Shown: in pieces, positions 1 to 11,107 of the stretch | Layout: each line of letters opens with the position of its first letter | How positions within the stretch are numbered: position 1 is the first letter of the stretch | Program-made: the position numbers and the translations under genes | From: Paraphoma chrysanthemicola | Lineage: Eukaryota > Ascomycota > Dothideomycetes > Pleosporales > Phaeosphaeriaceae | Length of the DNA stretch: 64,000 nucleotides | Assembly (NCBI GenBank): GCA_020744225.1 | Contig: JAGMWG010000002.1 | Coordinates: 1,054,001-1,118,000 of the forward strand | Reading direction: 5' to 3' | Notes under the pieces: generated by a model | Seen by the model: the letters and a program-made list of their open reading frames with translations, nothing else | Databases searched by the model: none | What the model was told of the DNA's origin: nothing

Positions 1-1663
1 GCCTTTGAGCGGCGTCAGTACAGGACTGGGAGTTGGGGGAATGGGTTGCGCACCATAGTCAAGCTGATGCCCAGCTTAATGACCTCGTTCAGGAATACGC
101 TTGTGCTGGTGTGGTAACGCTGGCCATCTACCAAGGGCATTACACGAGAATAGTGCATTATCTGCACCCGTCAGCCTCCGCTGGTATTTCGTGCGCGTTG
201 AAGTGTTCCTGGGTCCTCCGTCGGGTGTAGACGCGCGCGTGGATCTAAGGAATCGTGGGCTCTGGAGTCATTTGGGCGGAGGGATCGGAGGAGAAGTCGT
301 ACCAAAATGAGCGCCGAGTTCTGGAAAGTAAGCTGCAGGGCAATTAGCAAGATGCTCCAAATCCGTCCTTGTTGTACCTACTGTAGCTAACGACAGGTGC
401 TTCATTGACACGCCGCCCAATGACGCGCTCGCTGTCCTCGCCATGATGCCTGATGCGCCGGCAGGGCTACAAGGAGCTATTCTAACGCGAAAACGATTGC
501 TATTGGACCTTCATGGGATGTCCAGGAATTTGCAACGCTAGAAATACGACAATAAGGTTATACTGGCAGCATGAAGAGGAACAAAGGGCTTGGTCCCGCG
601 GGCGAGATGTTGTTGTCTGGACGTTGCGGCGTCAGCCAGCCTGGACCGACCGTGGAGACGGGTTGCGGGGGCCTAAAGGCGGCCCCGGTCCCTGCCTTTG
701 CTTAGCGTACCTGCATCATTAGCGCCGATCCTCTAGCAACCACGTGGTTTCGCGTCTTCGCTGCGTCCTTCTCCATCCTCACTTAAGCTGGCATCTGTGA
801 TTGCGTTCATCGATTCGTACACTTCTTTCTGTACATCGACTTGATCATCACACCACGATACGTTCTATCAGCTGGGAGTATGCAATGCAGTTCTGGACCT
901 CAATGTGATCATTCATGGTGCGGAACATTCCCAAGCGCCATGCTTCCATCCGTTCTCACAGTCAGATGGGTGTACAGTACTTCAGACGGAGGTTGCAGAA
1001 CAAGGAACCATGGTGTCTAGCAGTCAAGGTAGTCAGAGAATCCGATGCCGCTCGGGCTTGTACATCGGTCTTGGTGGACATCAGCCCAACCATGCTGGCC
1101 AATGTGATGCATACTGACATCATACAACTGACCTGAGACAGGGTACATCTGAAACGCTACCTCGTCCAGCGACTTTGCGCCTCTTCCGTCCGCTTAAACT
1201 GACAATCCCTCTCAAAGAATGGCCATGCCACAGGACAAGCTTCAGCTCACCTCAGACGAAAAGCTTGGACATCCCTTCATTCGCTATTTTGCCTGCCATA
1301 TTGCTCCTTAAGGGTTTGTTCTGTTTCAAAGCGTCCGGATATGGCCAACACACGGTCGCGGAGAATTGCAAGAGTACTGGGCAGAGCGGAACAAAGCACG
1401 TGCCCTTGCGTAAGACCATCCGCGCGACTGTGGTGCGCTCCGATAGCGATCTTCTTCGAATCAGACGTGTCGGACGTTGATGTCAAGTTGCACAGAGTTC
1501 TCAGTACAGTATAGCTCATCACTCCTAGCTCACAGCCACATTGCCATTCCCATGCACAGCCCGCTGATCTTGTGGTCAACGTATAAGAGTGCATGGGTTC
1601 CAACCAAGAGACAACATCATCATCTTCCAAACTCAAAGCCTTCATATCGGATCAACCATCGCA
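1..1663. other. Gene-free left edge
   Basis: I see no supportable gene here. Open frames are short, overlap on both strands and carry no recognisable domain. The last few hundred bases should hold the promoter of the secreted cysteine-rich gene that starts at 1664. Confidence 0.6.
1582..1587 (+). promoter_or_regulatory. Possible TATA element
   Basis: TATAAG lies about 77 bases upstream of the ATG at 1664 and is in a plausible place for a fungal core promoter. The call rests on position and sequence only. Confidence 0.35.
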
Positions 1664-2688
1664 ATGCGTCTCTCTACCATAGCCACCCTCGCAGCACTTG
1701 GCTTGACAGCTTCCGCGCTTCCTATCGATGAAAAGCGCCAGACCAACAAGTTTGACAGGTGTTCCAACTTTGGCGATGAGTGGTGCACTGATGGTGAAGT
1801 CTTGACATGCAAACAAGTACCTTTCACTGATGAGGGCTGGGTGAAAAGTACACACAAGACATGCTCAGCCAAACGCCAGACGGAGAAGTTTGACAAATGC
1901 TTCAACTACGGCGAGGAGTGGTGCAACGATGGCGAGGTCTTGACTTGCAAGAAGGTCCCATTTGTGGATCAGGGACGCGTGAAGAGCACACATAAGACGT
2001 GTGCCACGAAGCGCGACGTCGGCGACTGGTGCGACAAGAATGGTACATCCTATCTCAGCAGCTCTGAATATGCAAAGAAGACTAACAAAACTTAGGAGTC
2101 ACTTGGTGCCAGGACTACCAGATCCTAACCTGCTCCAACTACCGCATCACGCCCACGGGATCTGGCTGCGGTACCAAGCGCTCCGTCGAAGTCGAAGAAC
2201 GTGGCTGGAAGCCAGACATCAACATCCCCGCACCTCCAGTTATCCCCAAGCCTAATATTCCCAAGCCAGACATACCCCTCCCGCTCGGGCCAGGTAGCAA
2301 GCGCAGCGCAGATCCACAAGGCGTTAAACCTGTCAAGCCGATTATTCCACCGGTCATCATCCCGCCCGTCGCCCCGGTCATCCCCAAGCCCGTGATTCCC
2401 GTTCCACCAAGACCATTCGGCGCGCGCGATGTTGAGGTCGAAGCACGCGGCTGGAAGCCAGATGTCAATGTCCCGACACCAACGAAGCCAGACGTTCCCG
2501 TGCCTGACATTCCAGAGGTACCTAAGCCGCAGTTCACGAAGCCAGTGAAGCGTGACCTTGGTGATCGATGCGATAAGGCGGCCCTTGGGAAGACATGGTG
2601 CCAGGATTTCGAGGTCTTGGAGTGTGCAGATGTGGAAGGATTGAGGTGGGGCGTTATCAAGAGCACAGGAGAAACGTGTAGCACTTAG
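1664..2688 (+). CDS. Secreted protein with four cysteine cassettes and Lys-Arg processing sites
   Basis: Two exons (1664-2042 and 2096-2688) encode 323 residues. The 53-nt intron has donor GTACAT, branch ACTAAC and acceptor TTAG. Residues 1-18 are a signal peptide ending TASA, followed by LPIDEKR, a Kex2-type pro-site. Three cassettes follow, with cysteines at 33/41/49/67, 79/87/95/113 and 123/131/139/151. A fourth lies at the C-terminus. Each has the core WCxDxxxLxC and the first three end in Lys-Arg. Cassettes 3 and 4 are separated by a proline-rich region that itself repeats a RGWKPD block. Six KR sites are visible. The upstream in-frame extension to 1589 was rejected because the signal peptide begins at 1664. 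Inference: the precursor is cut by a Golgi kexin into several disulfide-bonded mini-proteins. I do not recognise the family. An effector or antimicrobial role is possible but unproven, and a repetitive cell-wall protein is the main alternative. Confidence 0.85.
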
Positions 2689-4371
2689 GCCTGGGTGCCT
2701 GGAAGTGGACGAGAGTGGGAGAGATGGGACAGGCAAGATGGAGATGGGAGATGACTAGACGGGAAGGCGGTGAGTGGTTGGTTTGGACTTTGGAACATGC
2801 GATTGAAGGAACGTTCTTTTCGTGACATAGACTGTAAATACCTTTCTTTTCGCACATGTAACAATAGCATCCGATTTTCTAGATCTCGTATCTCCGCACT
2901 ATGGATGTGCGATTCAGTCTCAACTCTAGTGCCCTGTAGTATGCTGCTGTATAAAAGCCTTGCCCGGCATTCTTCGACTACTACTTCTGTTCACCACAGT
3001 TCTCTCAATAAAGAGCAAAATCTTGGACCAGAAACGCATGATTCTGCTCTTTACCCGAATCCCAGTCGCACGCTCTGCATGTTCTCGACTTTGCGACAGC
3101 AGCGAATACAACGATTTCATGTCCCGCGACCAAATTTTGCTCAAATGACATTCACAAAGTCCGTATGTGACAGAATCCACAATTCAGAAAAATGACACAT
3201 GTTGCTGCTCGTCGGCTGCATGCCAAACAGCTGGATGTATTTAAAAGAGATCGAGAGCAAGTACCTCATGCGCACCTATAGTTTATCTCAAAGTCTCGAA
3301 TGAGTCCAAATCACAAAGGCGCAGCTCAAATTTGTAGCAAATCTTCTTGATTTCGCGATCATGAGTTCTTGTCGTATCTGAGCGCGCTCAATTGTGACAG
3401 CATTCCGTTGGGATTGGCCGTTGGGACTACTTCAATTGAACCCCATGAGTTCTGTAAATGTTTCGATCACCAGAACGATCACTCAAAGAAACCAGACCGG
3501 CAGCCATTTTCCGGTGAGAAGTCCAGGTGTATATATATCCCACGGTCTCTCTTGTCCATAGGTCAACATTCGGAGCATTAATGCGTACAGGATGACATTC
3601 TTAACGACTCTATGGTCCTGAAAGAGTGGCTTTGTCCATTAGTCTCCCATTGCGATGCTCTTTCCAGCGTCCCAACATCGATGATAATGTGTTCTGAGAT
3701 ATCTGCAATTACTGCACTGGTATATTTCAATCCCCAAGTTGATGCGGGCTGGATCGAAACTTTCCCCACACTGGATCATGTCTGCGCTGGAAGGGTGTGA
3801 TGCAGGGTCTCTATCGCCTCTACGTTAGGGGCTCGCTAGCAGCTGCGCAATGTCTCTGGGGATATCCGATAAGCAGGTGTCGCTTATTTTTGCTGCGGTT
3901 GTTGTCGGTGGTTGATAAAGTAAACGATACAACCAGAGTCCAGACGGTGCGTATTTTTCATACTGCACGGCGTATAAAGTGGTGACCGCTAGTGATTAGC
4001 GCCCTCATCAGTACTGCACAAGCTCCCCGTCTTGAAGCATTCGCTTTTGGTCGAGAATAATTGCTTTGCAAGCTTCGGCTGCCGCTGGTGCATCATTCTG
4101 GAATTTTTCACTCGACTCGGGTGAGTAATCATGGCTGGGCATGTGTAAGGTTTTTCATGAATGGCACTACACATTCACCATCTGATTACGCGCTCGACCA
4201 ATGATATCACGACAGTTTGTCATGTACCACATCGCATCGCAACTGGTAGCTTTTCCGGGATAACATATATGCTTGGACCATTTCCTCGAGTCTCTAGATG
4301 TTCGGACCCTCGCTTACATCACAATTTTTAGGAACGGAGCTGTCAGCGTACATTCACTTTCACAGCACACG
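2689..4371. other. Gene-free stretch
   Basis: No supportable gene. A good TATA-like TATAAAAG occurs at 2950-2957 on the plus strand, with only a 36-codon open frame starting at 3041 downstream, so I do not call a gene. The right part is the upstream region of the iron transporter. Confidence 0.5.
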
Positions 4372-5223
4372 ATGAATTATCAAACAATCGGACCTGAACA
4401 TAAGCATGAGCATACCGAGCATCATAAGTCTCATAGTGAGGTTCTGCGCGATGCAATCATCGGGTTCGCCGATGGCCTTACGGTGCCTTTTGCACTGACG
4501 GCTGGTCTTTCAGCGTACGTCCACTTCCAGCATCATCATCTCGCATTCCTCAAAGTTTACTAACACACTCTGAAGGGCCGGGTCATCACACATCGTGATC
4601 ATTGGCGGCACAGCTGAGCTCTTCGCCGGCGCCATCAGTATGGGTCTCGGCGCCTGGCTAGCTGCAAAAACAGAAGCGAAGCACTACCATGTCGAAGAAG
4701 AACGGGAGCGGAGAGAAGTGCGTGAGATGCCGCATGAAGAGGAAGAGGAGATATATGCAATATTCGACAAGTATGGCGTCAGTAGGGGAAGTGTGGTAAG
4801 TGTCGTCGAGGCATTGAAGAAGGACGAGGACATGTGGGTCCAGGTACGCCAGTGCTGTTGGAAGAACTACAGAAGAAAGCTTACGAGATGCAGTTTATGA
4901 TGGACTTCGAACTCCAACTTGCGAAACCGGCCGTATCACGGGCGTGGATCTCCGCGCTGGTCATGGGCTTGACTTACCTGCTAGGCGGACTGATCCCAAT
5001 GATTCCCTATTTCGCATTCCAGGATGTGAACCACGCACTATTCACAAGCATTGGCATCACGTTTGTGTTGTTGGTCGTATTTGGGTACATCAAAGCGGTG
5101 CTTACAGGCAATAAGTTTAGAGACATAGTGGGCAGCATTGTACAGACTGTGGCAGTGGGCGCGATTGCAGCGGGCACGAGTTATGGCATCGTGAGAGGAA
5201 TTACCAAGGCCTTGAACATGTAG
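4372..5223 (+). CDS. CCC1/VIT-family vacuolar iron (manganese) transporter
   Basis: Three exons (4372-4514, 4576-4843, 4894-5223) encode 246 residues. Introns of 61 and 50 nt have GTACG donors, and the first has an ACTAAC branch. The family (DUF125; yeast Ccc1, plant VIT1) moves cytosolic Fe2+/Mn2+ into the vacuole. Visible hallmarks are the first helix GFADGLTVPFALTAGLSAA, the helix GTAELFAGAISMGLGAWLAA, a cytosolic Glu/His-rich segment (EEEEEIYAIFDKYG) with the conserved FMMDFELQL, and two C-terminal helices. The N-terminus is His/Glu-rich. The splice into QFMMDFELQL restores the family motif. The start at 4372 excludes a 33-codon upstream extension that does not resemble the family. It lies tail-to-tail with the DOMON-b561 gene. 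Confidence 0.93.
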
Positions 5224-5407
5224 ATTGGTTGTATATCACATATTCTGTATACAGGGTATAATGAGAAAGTCTGTTGCGCTTGCAGACGCAAAAACAAGAT
5301 AACGAGGAGTGAAACATGCTACGCTGCGGCATGGCCTCGTGTACGGAGCGACACCAGTACAAACCTCGCTTGGTGACCTTTGTGATGGTTTATATCCTCC
5401 TACAGGC

Positions 5408-6853
5408 TCAAAGAACGTTGTGTGATCCTCGGAGTAGATTCAGTCCAAGACGATCATGTTCGAGCTCCTCATCACTCGTCGTCCGAGTGCCCTTATGCTG
5501 CCTCCCCTTTGACCACTTCTTCCAGCTCAGCAACGCAAAGACAATCACTAAGATGATTGCAACTGCGATACCGTAGTACACATTGTTATGTGAGTCACCA
5601 CTGAAGTTGAAGCCTGTGAACCCGTTGATGATACCACCCAGAACAAGAGCTGGACCAGCGAAGAGATGGATTTTGCCGTACACGGTCGGTTTCTTGTACT
5701 TGCGGAAGCGAAGGTGGTGGTAAAACCCGATGGCCCATTGGCAAAAGAGGAGCACAAGAAGAATGAGACCAAACACTTGGTGCCCCGACGATACGTCCTT
5801 GGACTTTGGAAAATCTGCGCATCAGTCTAAATCCATTCTATATCCATGAATGACTTACGTGATTGTACATCGTGCTCAAATATATACCAAGGCCAACTCC
5901 GACTATGGCTGCAAACACACCTATGGCTTGGACAATGCCATGTAGTTTGACACTTTCGAGGAAGCGCAGTAGCATAGCACCCAGCGGAAAAATAATGGCG
6001 AATGTCGCTAGCATGATGGCTGCATGTGCAGGGCCAATCTTGTCGCCATCGCTCTCTGCCTTCGCGTCGGCCCCGGCGTTGGTCGTCGAGAGAAGTGCAG
6101 CACCGGTGGGGACTGCAATAACGGCTGAATTCGATGTCGTGGCCTTTGTCATGTCCATCCAGAATGTGCCGTACGAGTCATGCCGCTTGATACCAGCAGT
6201 CTTTGAAGCGCTCGAAAGGGCGCCATCAGTGGGACCCCAAGCATAGAGAAACGGCTGTTTAGCGTTGGCAAGGTTGAGCTTTCCATCGCCGTGTCCTAAT
6301 GCGCTGATATTGGTGCAATGAAAGTTCGTCGAGTAGTATCTAGTGCTGACAGTTCGATCAATGCTGTTGTGGTAGCCTTCCCCATTGACAAGTGTGCAAT
6401 TGATTTGGTCGCTGAAACTTGGCTCGACGTGGCCTGCAGATAGCCGCGGAGAGAGTGTTACGCCTGGATAAAATGAATATTTTTGTTGATATTGGAAAGG
6501 AGCAGAAGCACTGACCGCCCTTGTCAGAGCTCGCGTGAACAATCCACATGACGCTTCCATCCATCTCACTCCCAGTGCCAACACCAACCCACTGGTAGGC
6601 AGCTGGCGCCGATAAATGAATATATACATCTCCAGCACTTGCAGCACTCAATGCAAATGTGAGATTGCCTTTGTCGGCTGGATATATGAATGTCGAGAAG
6701 GCAGCGTTAGTGACTGCTGCCGCGGTTTGGGTCAAGACTACTGCTTAGCATCATGCCGGGTCAGACAAGATGTCTCTAAGAAATTATCATTGTTATTGAG
6801 GTTTGCGACATACCAAAAGCACTAACAAGAAGTAAATCAAATGGTCGATGCAT
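5408..6853 (-). CDS. DOMON (CDH-type cytochrome) plus cytochrome b561 membrane protein
   Basis: Exons on the minus strand are 6853-6814, 6740-6516, 6463-5888 and 5814-5408, giving 415 residues. Residues 1-22 form a signal peptide whose frame is restored by the 73-nt first intron. A CDH-cytochrome-like DOMON domain follows (YQWVGVGTGSEMDGSVMWIV). Then comes a b561/ferric-reductase-like bundle with helices such as HAAIMLATFAIIFPLGAMLL and VFGLILLVLLFCQWAIGFYHH-type segments and a basic cytosolic tail. Such proteins pass electrons across membranes through heme b. The third intron is ambiguous. The strong donor GTAAGT at 5858 keeps GIYLSTMYNH, which looks like normal family sequence, but shifts the frame. 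The weaker donor GTATAT at 5887 keeps the frame but shortens the helix. I used the latter. Domain assignment is firm and this junction is not. Confidence 0.82.
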
Positions 6854-8581
6854 TCTCAAGTTCGAATGCTAGTAAAACGCCGCGATAAGACGAAGTCGAA
6901 GCGAGAAGATGCAGAGCACGCCAGAATCAGAAGGTAGAACATAGACATATATACATTTGTCGCACCGTCATGTACTTCACACAAGTGTGACCGTGGCATT
7001 CACCAATCGCAATTGATGCGATCATGCTTCATATCCCTGTTTTGCCTCCTTACTTATTGGTTCAGGAAACAAGTCCCCATTTTCAGCTGAAGTGACGCGT
7101 ACAGTAGTATGTGCGCGACGATTCTGAGGCTGAGCTAAAGCTTCCGCCTAAAGGGGCCATTTGCCTCGCAGTGGTATGATGCAAATTTCAAAGGAAGCAC
7201 ATCGGGTACAGCACCCACGCAGTGCCAAGTCACCATTTTGATCTTCGGCAGCCCTGATAGCCACCAATGACGAAAGTTGGATTGGTTCACTTGACGATTA
7301 GTTTCTACTAGCTCCACTCTCATACAATCGTATGCACAAGCTTGTGGCAAAAGCTTATCTGGAAGCAGCAAAGCTTGAGTCGAGCGAGTAAAGCGGATCG
7401 GCGACCAAGACATACCGGACGGCGAGGTGAGAATCTGCTCCACGACCTAGCGTATAACACTGAAGACTGGACTGTTGGCACTTGTACCTGCCTGAAAGAG
7501 TTGCCATAGTCTTCCCTTATCGTCGACGATTATTCCTGCGAGATCAGGTCACGCTTACTCGAGTCGTCCTTGCACTGACAAGAGATGAGCATAGATTAGC
7601 TGAATGAGTCTGTTATGTCTATTCCTTCTCAAGTTACAAGGAACAGAAGTGCACGTGCACTGCTCATGGTGGTCATGGCGTGTGTCATAAAGTGCCATAG
7701 CCCGTGGTACCTCCCTACAGTCACGGTACACAATCGGTCGATATCTGACGGTGAAGGTAAAGGCTTTCCCGAATGTGATACACGCTGACGTCCAAGATAT
7801 TCCCTTTAGAATCGCCATTGGCTACGTTGCAAGGTTGTCGTGTTGGTAGCGCTTCAAGGTCAAGATCGAGTCGAAGCCACCACCGCTGCATCAACATGAA
7901 TTGTGAGCGGCACAGACCGAACTGACGTCACCATGTATGGTAATTCGAACGTCCGCGTGAGGCTAAACATTGCGCTTGCAAATACAAGGCGTACCATGTT
8001 TCTGGGAATCCGACGGAAAGAGGGCGGCTCGAGACCACGTCGGCACTCTTCACAGCATCCAATCAGATGTGTCCAGTGACATACCGAGATCACCAAACGT
8101 AGAGCAGAAGCTTCGCACTGGCCACGTTGTCCACACTGACATCGGAACAACCGCCGAAGCCGTCTTGAATTGTTCTACCATCATCCTCGACCATAATCAC
8201 ATTGGTCCCCTGTATCTACTTGCATGCGCAGCCAACGCGATATGTCGAAAATCATGTTTCATTGTCTTCGCTCGAATGCACACATGACGAACTCTTAACC
8301 ATACAGATTTCGAAACTGAAAGGCTGCCATCCTTGAAAACAATGTTCCGAAAGTTCAACGATCCGAAAGCACCTCTTTGTGGGGTCATCTACAAGGACCT
8401 TCTTAGTCCATAGAGGTGTCCTTGAATTGTCATCCGTCATCCCGCCATTATGATGCGACGCCTCCCAGCCGCGTCTATCGCTTCCCAATCTCGACTGCAT
8501 CCTTGATATCTCGCTTGCGCTTTGGTAAGCCACGAAGATGTGGCTGCGACGACCTCCTATCTACCTCAGACGCGTCGTCAA
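6854..8581. other. Gene-free stretch
   Basis: No supportable gene. Small open frames near 7555-8533 on both strands lack domains, good starts or consistent splice sites. I cannot exclude a short lineage-specific gene. Confidence 0.5.
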
Positions 8582-10388
8582 TCAGCACCGTTTGTCTTGC
8601 AGATACCGGTCAAGCTCCTGTTCCGTTATCTGAGGAACATAAACCATGCCTCCAGACTGTCCCTCAAGTAATTTTCGCACTGTATGACGCATCGGCTTGA
8701 TGCCAGAACTGTTTTGTGCCAGTTCAGCCTTGAGAGACATCTCATCCCGAGGCTCTCGGGCTGGGAGATCTGCGCCAGCTGCATCTTGCAGAATTTTGCC
8801 CTCGAAGAAGTCATTGAACTCATCGACGACAAAAGCTAGTCCAGGAAGCTTGACCAAGTGGCCGGCCTCGATGACGCCCTTGACTTTCTTATGAAAGAGT
8901 AGCAACCATGATGTCTCTATTGGGAGCCAACAGTCCGAGGATTTCACAATAATAAAGCCTCGACTTCGGAAGACCTCCTCGATATTCTTCTTGTTATCCC
9001 AGTCGATGGCTTGTGGACAGATTGTGGAAGGTAGGAGTCTCAGTCTCGCCAGTGTCCTTTCGTCGAATCCGGATTGTCAGCTTCTCTGGAGCAGGTTGAC
9101 CTACGCGCGGCATGTCGGTGCTACCGTGCAGCAGTTCCCATTTACCTTTCTGATCACGAGCGAATCCCGGGCCGAGAGTCTGAGCTCCTGCTTCGACGTT
9201 CGTCTCATCTGTCTTCATGGTGAGACCGCTGGGAGACCTGGAGCGCTGGCTTTTTGAATCTTGCATAAGCATCAGTAAATTTGACTTGTTTCCTCCCCTA
9301 CCAATGTCCGACTCGTGACTCATGTCAGGCTGGATCATCGTTACAGTGTCACCGATCGCTGCTCCGTGATCGTGGACTATCTTCTTCCTCGGGCGATCTG
9401 TGCGTATGGTCGGGGGTACACTATTGACAGCCCCGGCATCTGACCCTGATGAAATCTCGTCAAGATCTCCAATAGCATCCAGGTGGGCGAAAAATTGTAA
9501 TGCATGAATTTGAGCCTGTCGCTCGTCCGCGGTTTGGACATGATTCAGGTAGCTGCCCACATCGAAGTACTTCGGATCGATCAACGGCGTCTCGTCCACC
9601 TCCGCCAGCTCCTCGAGAACAGAATCAAGCTCAGCCTTGGTCATGTCTAGTTTCTCCCTGGATTCCATCTTCGCAAGTTCAGCCGGCAAGCCGTCGTAAC
9701 CAACAAACTCCCCATCGCCGACTACACAAGGCACCTCCATGTTGTTATGATTTGCAGGATGATCTTCGCTTGCCATTTCCCATGCCTTGTTCTCAATTGG
9801 AATATATCCCAAAGTCGAAATGAGGCCAGTGGTAAACTTGGACACTCTGCAGTCGGAAAGAGGAGACCGTGGATCGATGGGAAAGGCACCTCCATCGCGG
9901 AAGCCCTGGCGCACAGCAGTCGGTACCATCAACTCTTCCAATTCAGTCAATTCTTCCTCTTCGCCCATGAAACTCCGTCCAATGGCGCTTCGTCGACGAG
10001 CATGACTCTGGAGGCTGACCCGCGCAGGTAGGTGAGATGTATGATCAGAATGGCTTTGTCGTGGGCCCGTCAAGGCCGGTCCAGCCGATCGATCACGCGC
10101 GTTGTTATTTCCGCGAACTACCAGTTCGAGTCCACGCGATATCCGTTCGGCATCTCCCATATTGGGCGAGTTCTGCGGGACCTTAGGTTTAGCATCGACC
10201 ATATCTGTTCGTACACGGTCCAATTCTTGTAGTGGAGACGAAGGGCTTACCGCAGCAGAGCTATTGTCGACTTCGCAAAGCGTAGATCGCGTTGGCGGTG
10301 TTTCGGGTATCTCCCTGTTTAGCATTCTCTGTCGATGGGGAGTATGTGGTACGTGTTGCCGTTCGGCGTCTGGAATCGTTGGCGCCAT
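8582..10388 (-). CDS. Family E Myb/SANT-like protein, frameshifted
   Basis: The start is MAPTIPDAERQ at 10388. A long disordered region leads to a C-terminal conserved region. One frame runs to a stop at 8994 and ends KLTIRIRRKDTGE, then TPTFHN. The next frame resumes with AIDWDNKKN at about 9002 and ends at 8582. The other family E genes (29402-31753 and 51898-53739) have the same order: a KLVIKL/LLVIQL strand, a DW[TA]N motif, a VE..YL helix and an FN..F.G motif, here DEFNDFFEG. Paralogue order shows both frames belong to one protein, and there is no room for an intron between the conserved blocks. So a one-base indel near 8998-9010 is likely, either real or an assembly error. Function unknown. 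A DNA- or chromatin-binding role is inferred from the Myb-like pattern only. It is head-to-head with the gene at 11108. Confidence 0.7.
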
Positions 10389-11107
10389 ATCGGCGACCGT
10401 GGGGAATGCGACGTCTGAGAAGCCGGAAAAGTGGGCCAGGTAAGCATGTGGTTGATGTTGACTCGGAGCGGTGAGCAGGGCATAAGAGAGTGTGCGCAAC
10501 AATGATGGCGGAAATCATGGTGTGACGATAGCTCGCACTAAGAAGGTGACGGTGGAAACATGAGTGAATTCTCGATCGTGTTCGCGTCACTGTGTAGGCA
10601 CATTGGCGATATTCAAAAAGTGCCACATTCTAGCCAATGAAGGAACTTCCCAATCGCTTGCACCTACCGTTGACTCCGCGGTCTTGCTGTCATCAGGATG
10701 GAATTACACGTCTCTCATGCTCGGCGGCTCCATCTAACGCGGCAAGAACGAAGAAGACGTAATCGTCTGAGCGATGGCCTTGAGGCCGTACGATCATCAA
10801 GCTCGTTCATTGAGGTCTTGAGATGATGCCTACGTCCTCTTTCGGTGACTTTCAAACGTATTGCACATGAGGATCGACTATGTGCGGATATGTGGCTGTC
10901 ACTTGGACACTGTGCGGGCATAGCTGGTGTGTGGTGAGGTGATAGTGAAAGGCCAGTGCCTCCTCCCTTATACATCTGTTCCCAGCCGACGAAATTTCTT
11001 CCGCGATACCCACAACGACATCGCAGGCTCTACTCCAAAGCCAACTCGGGTCCCGAAACCTGTTACTTATACACAAGCGCTAGCGAGGCAAGCATAAAGC
11101 CGTCACC
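10389..11107. other. Shared upstream region of a divergent gene pair
   Basis: This lies between the minus-strand family E gene and the plus-strand SAP-like gene, so it probably holds both promoters. I see no gene or clear motif. Confidence 0.55.

Noticed and set aside
1277..1645. 122-codon minus-strand frame upstream of the secreted protein
   Set aside because: Overlaps the likely promoter, has no domain and no supporting splice or start signals.
2125..2736. 203-codon minus-strand frame over the secreted protein gene
   Set aside because: Shadow of the proline-rich repeats on the plus strand.
7970..8287. 105-codon plus-strand frame in the 6.9-8.6 kb gap
   Set aside because: No domain, no conserved motif shared with the window's families, and competing frames on both strands.
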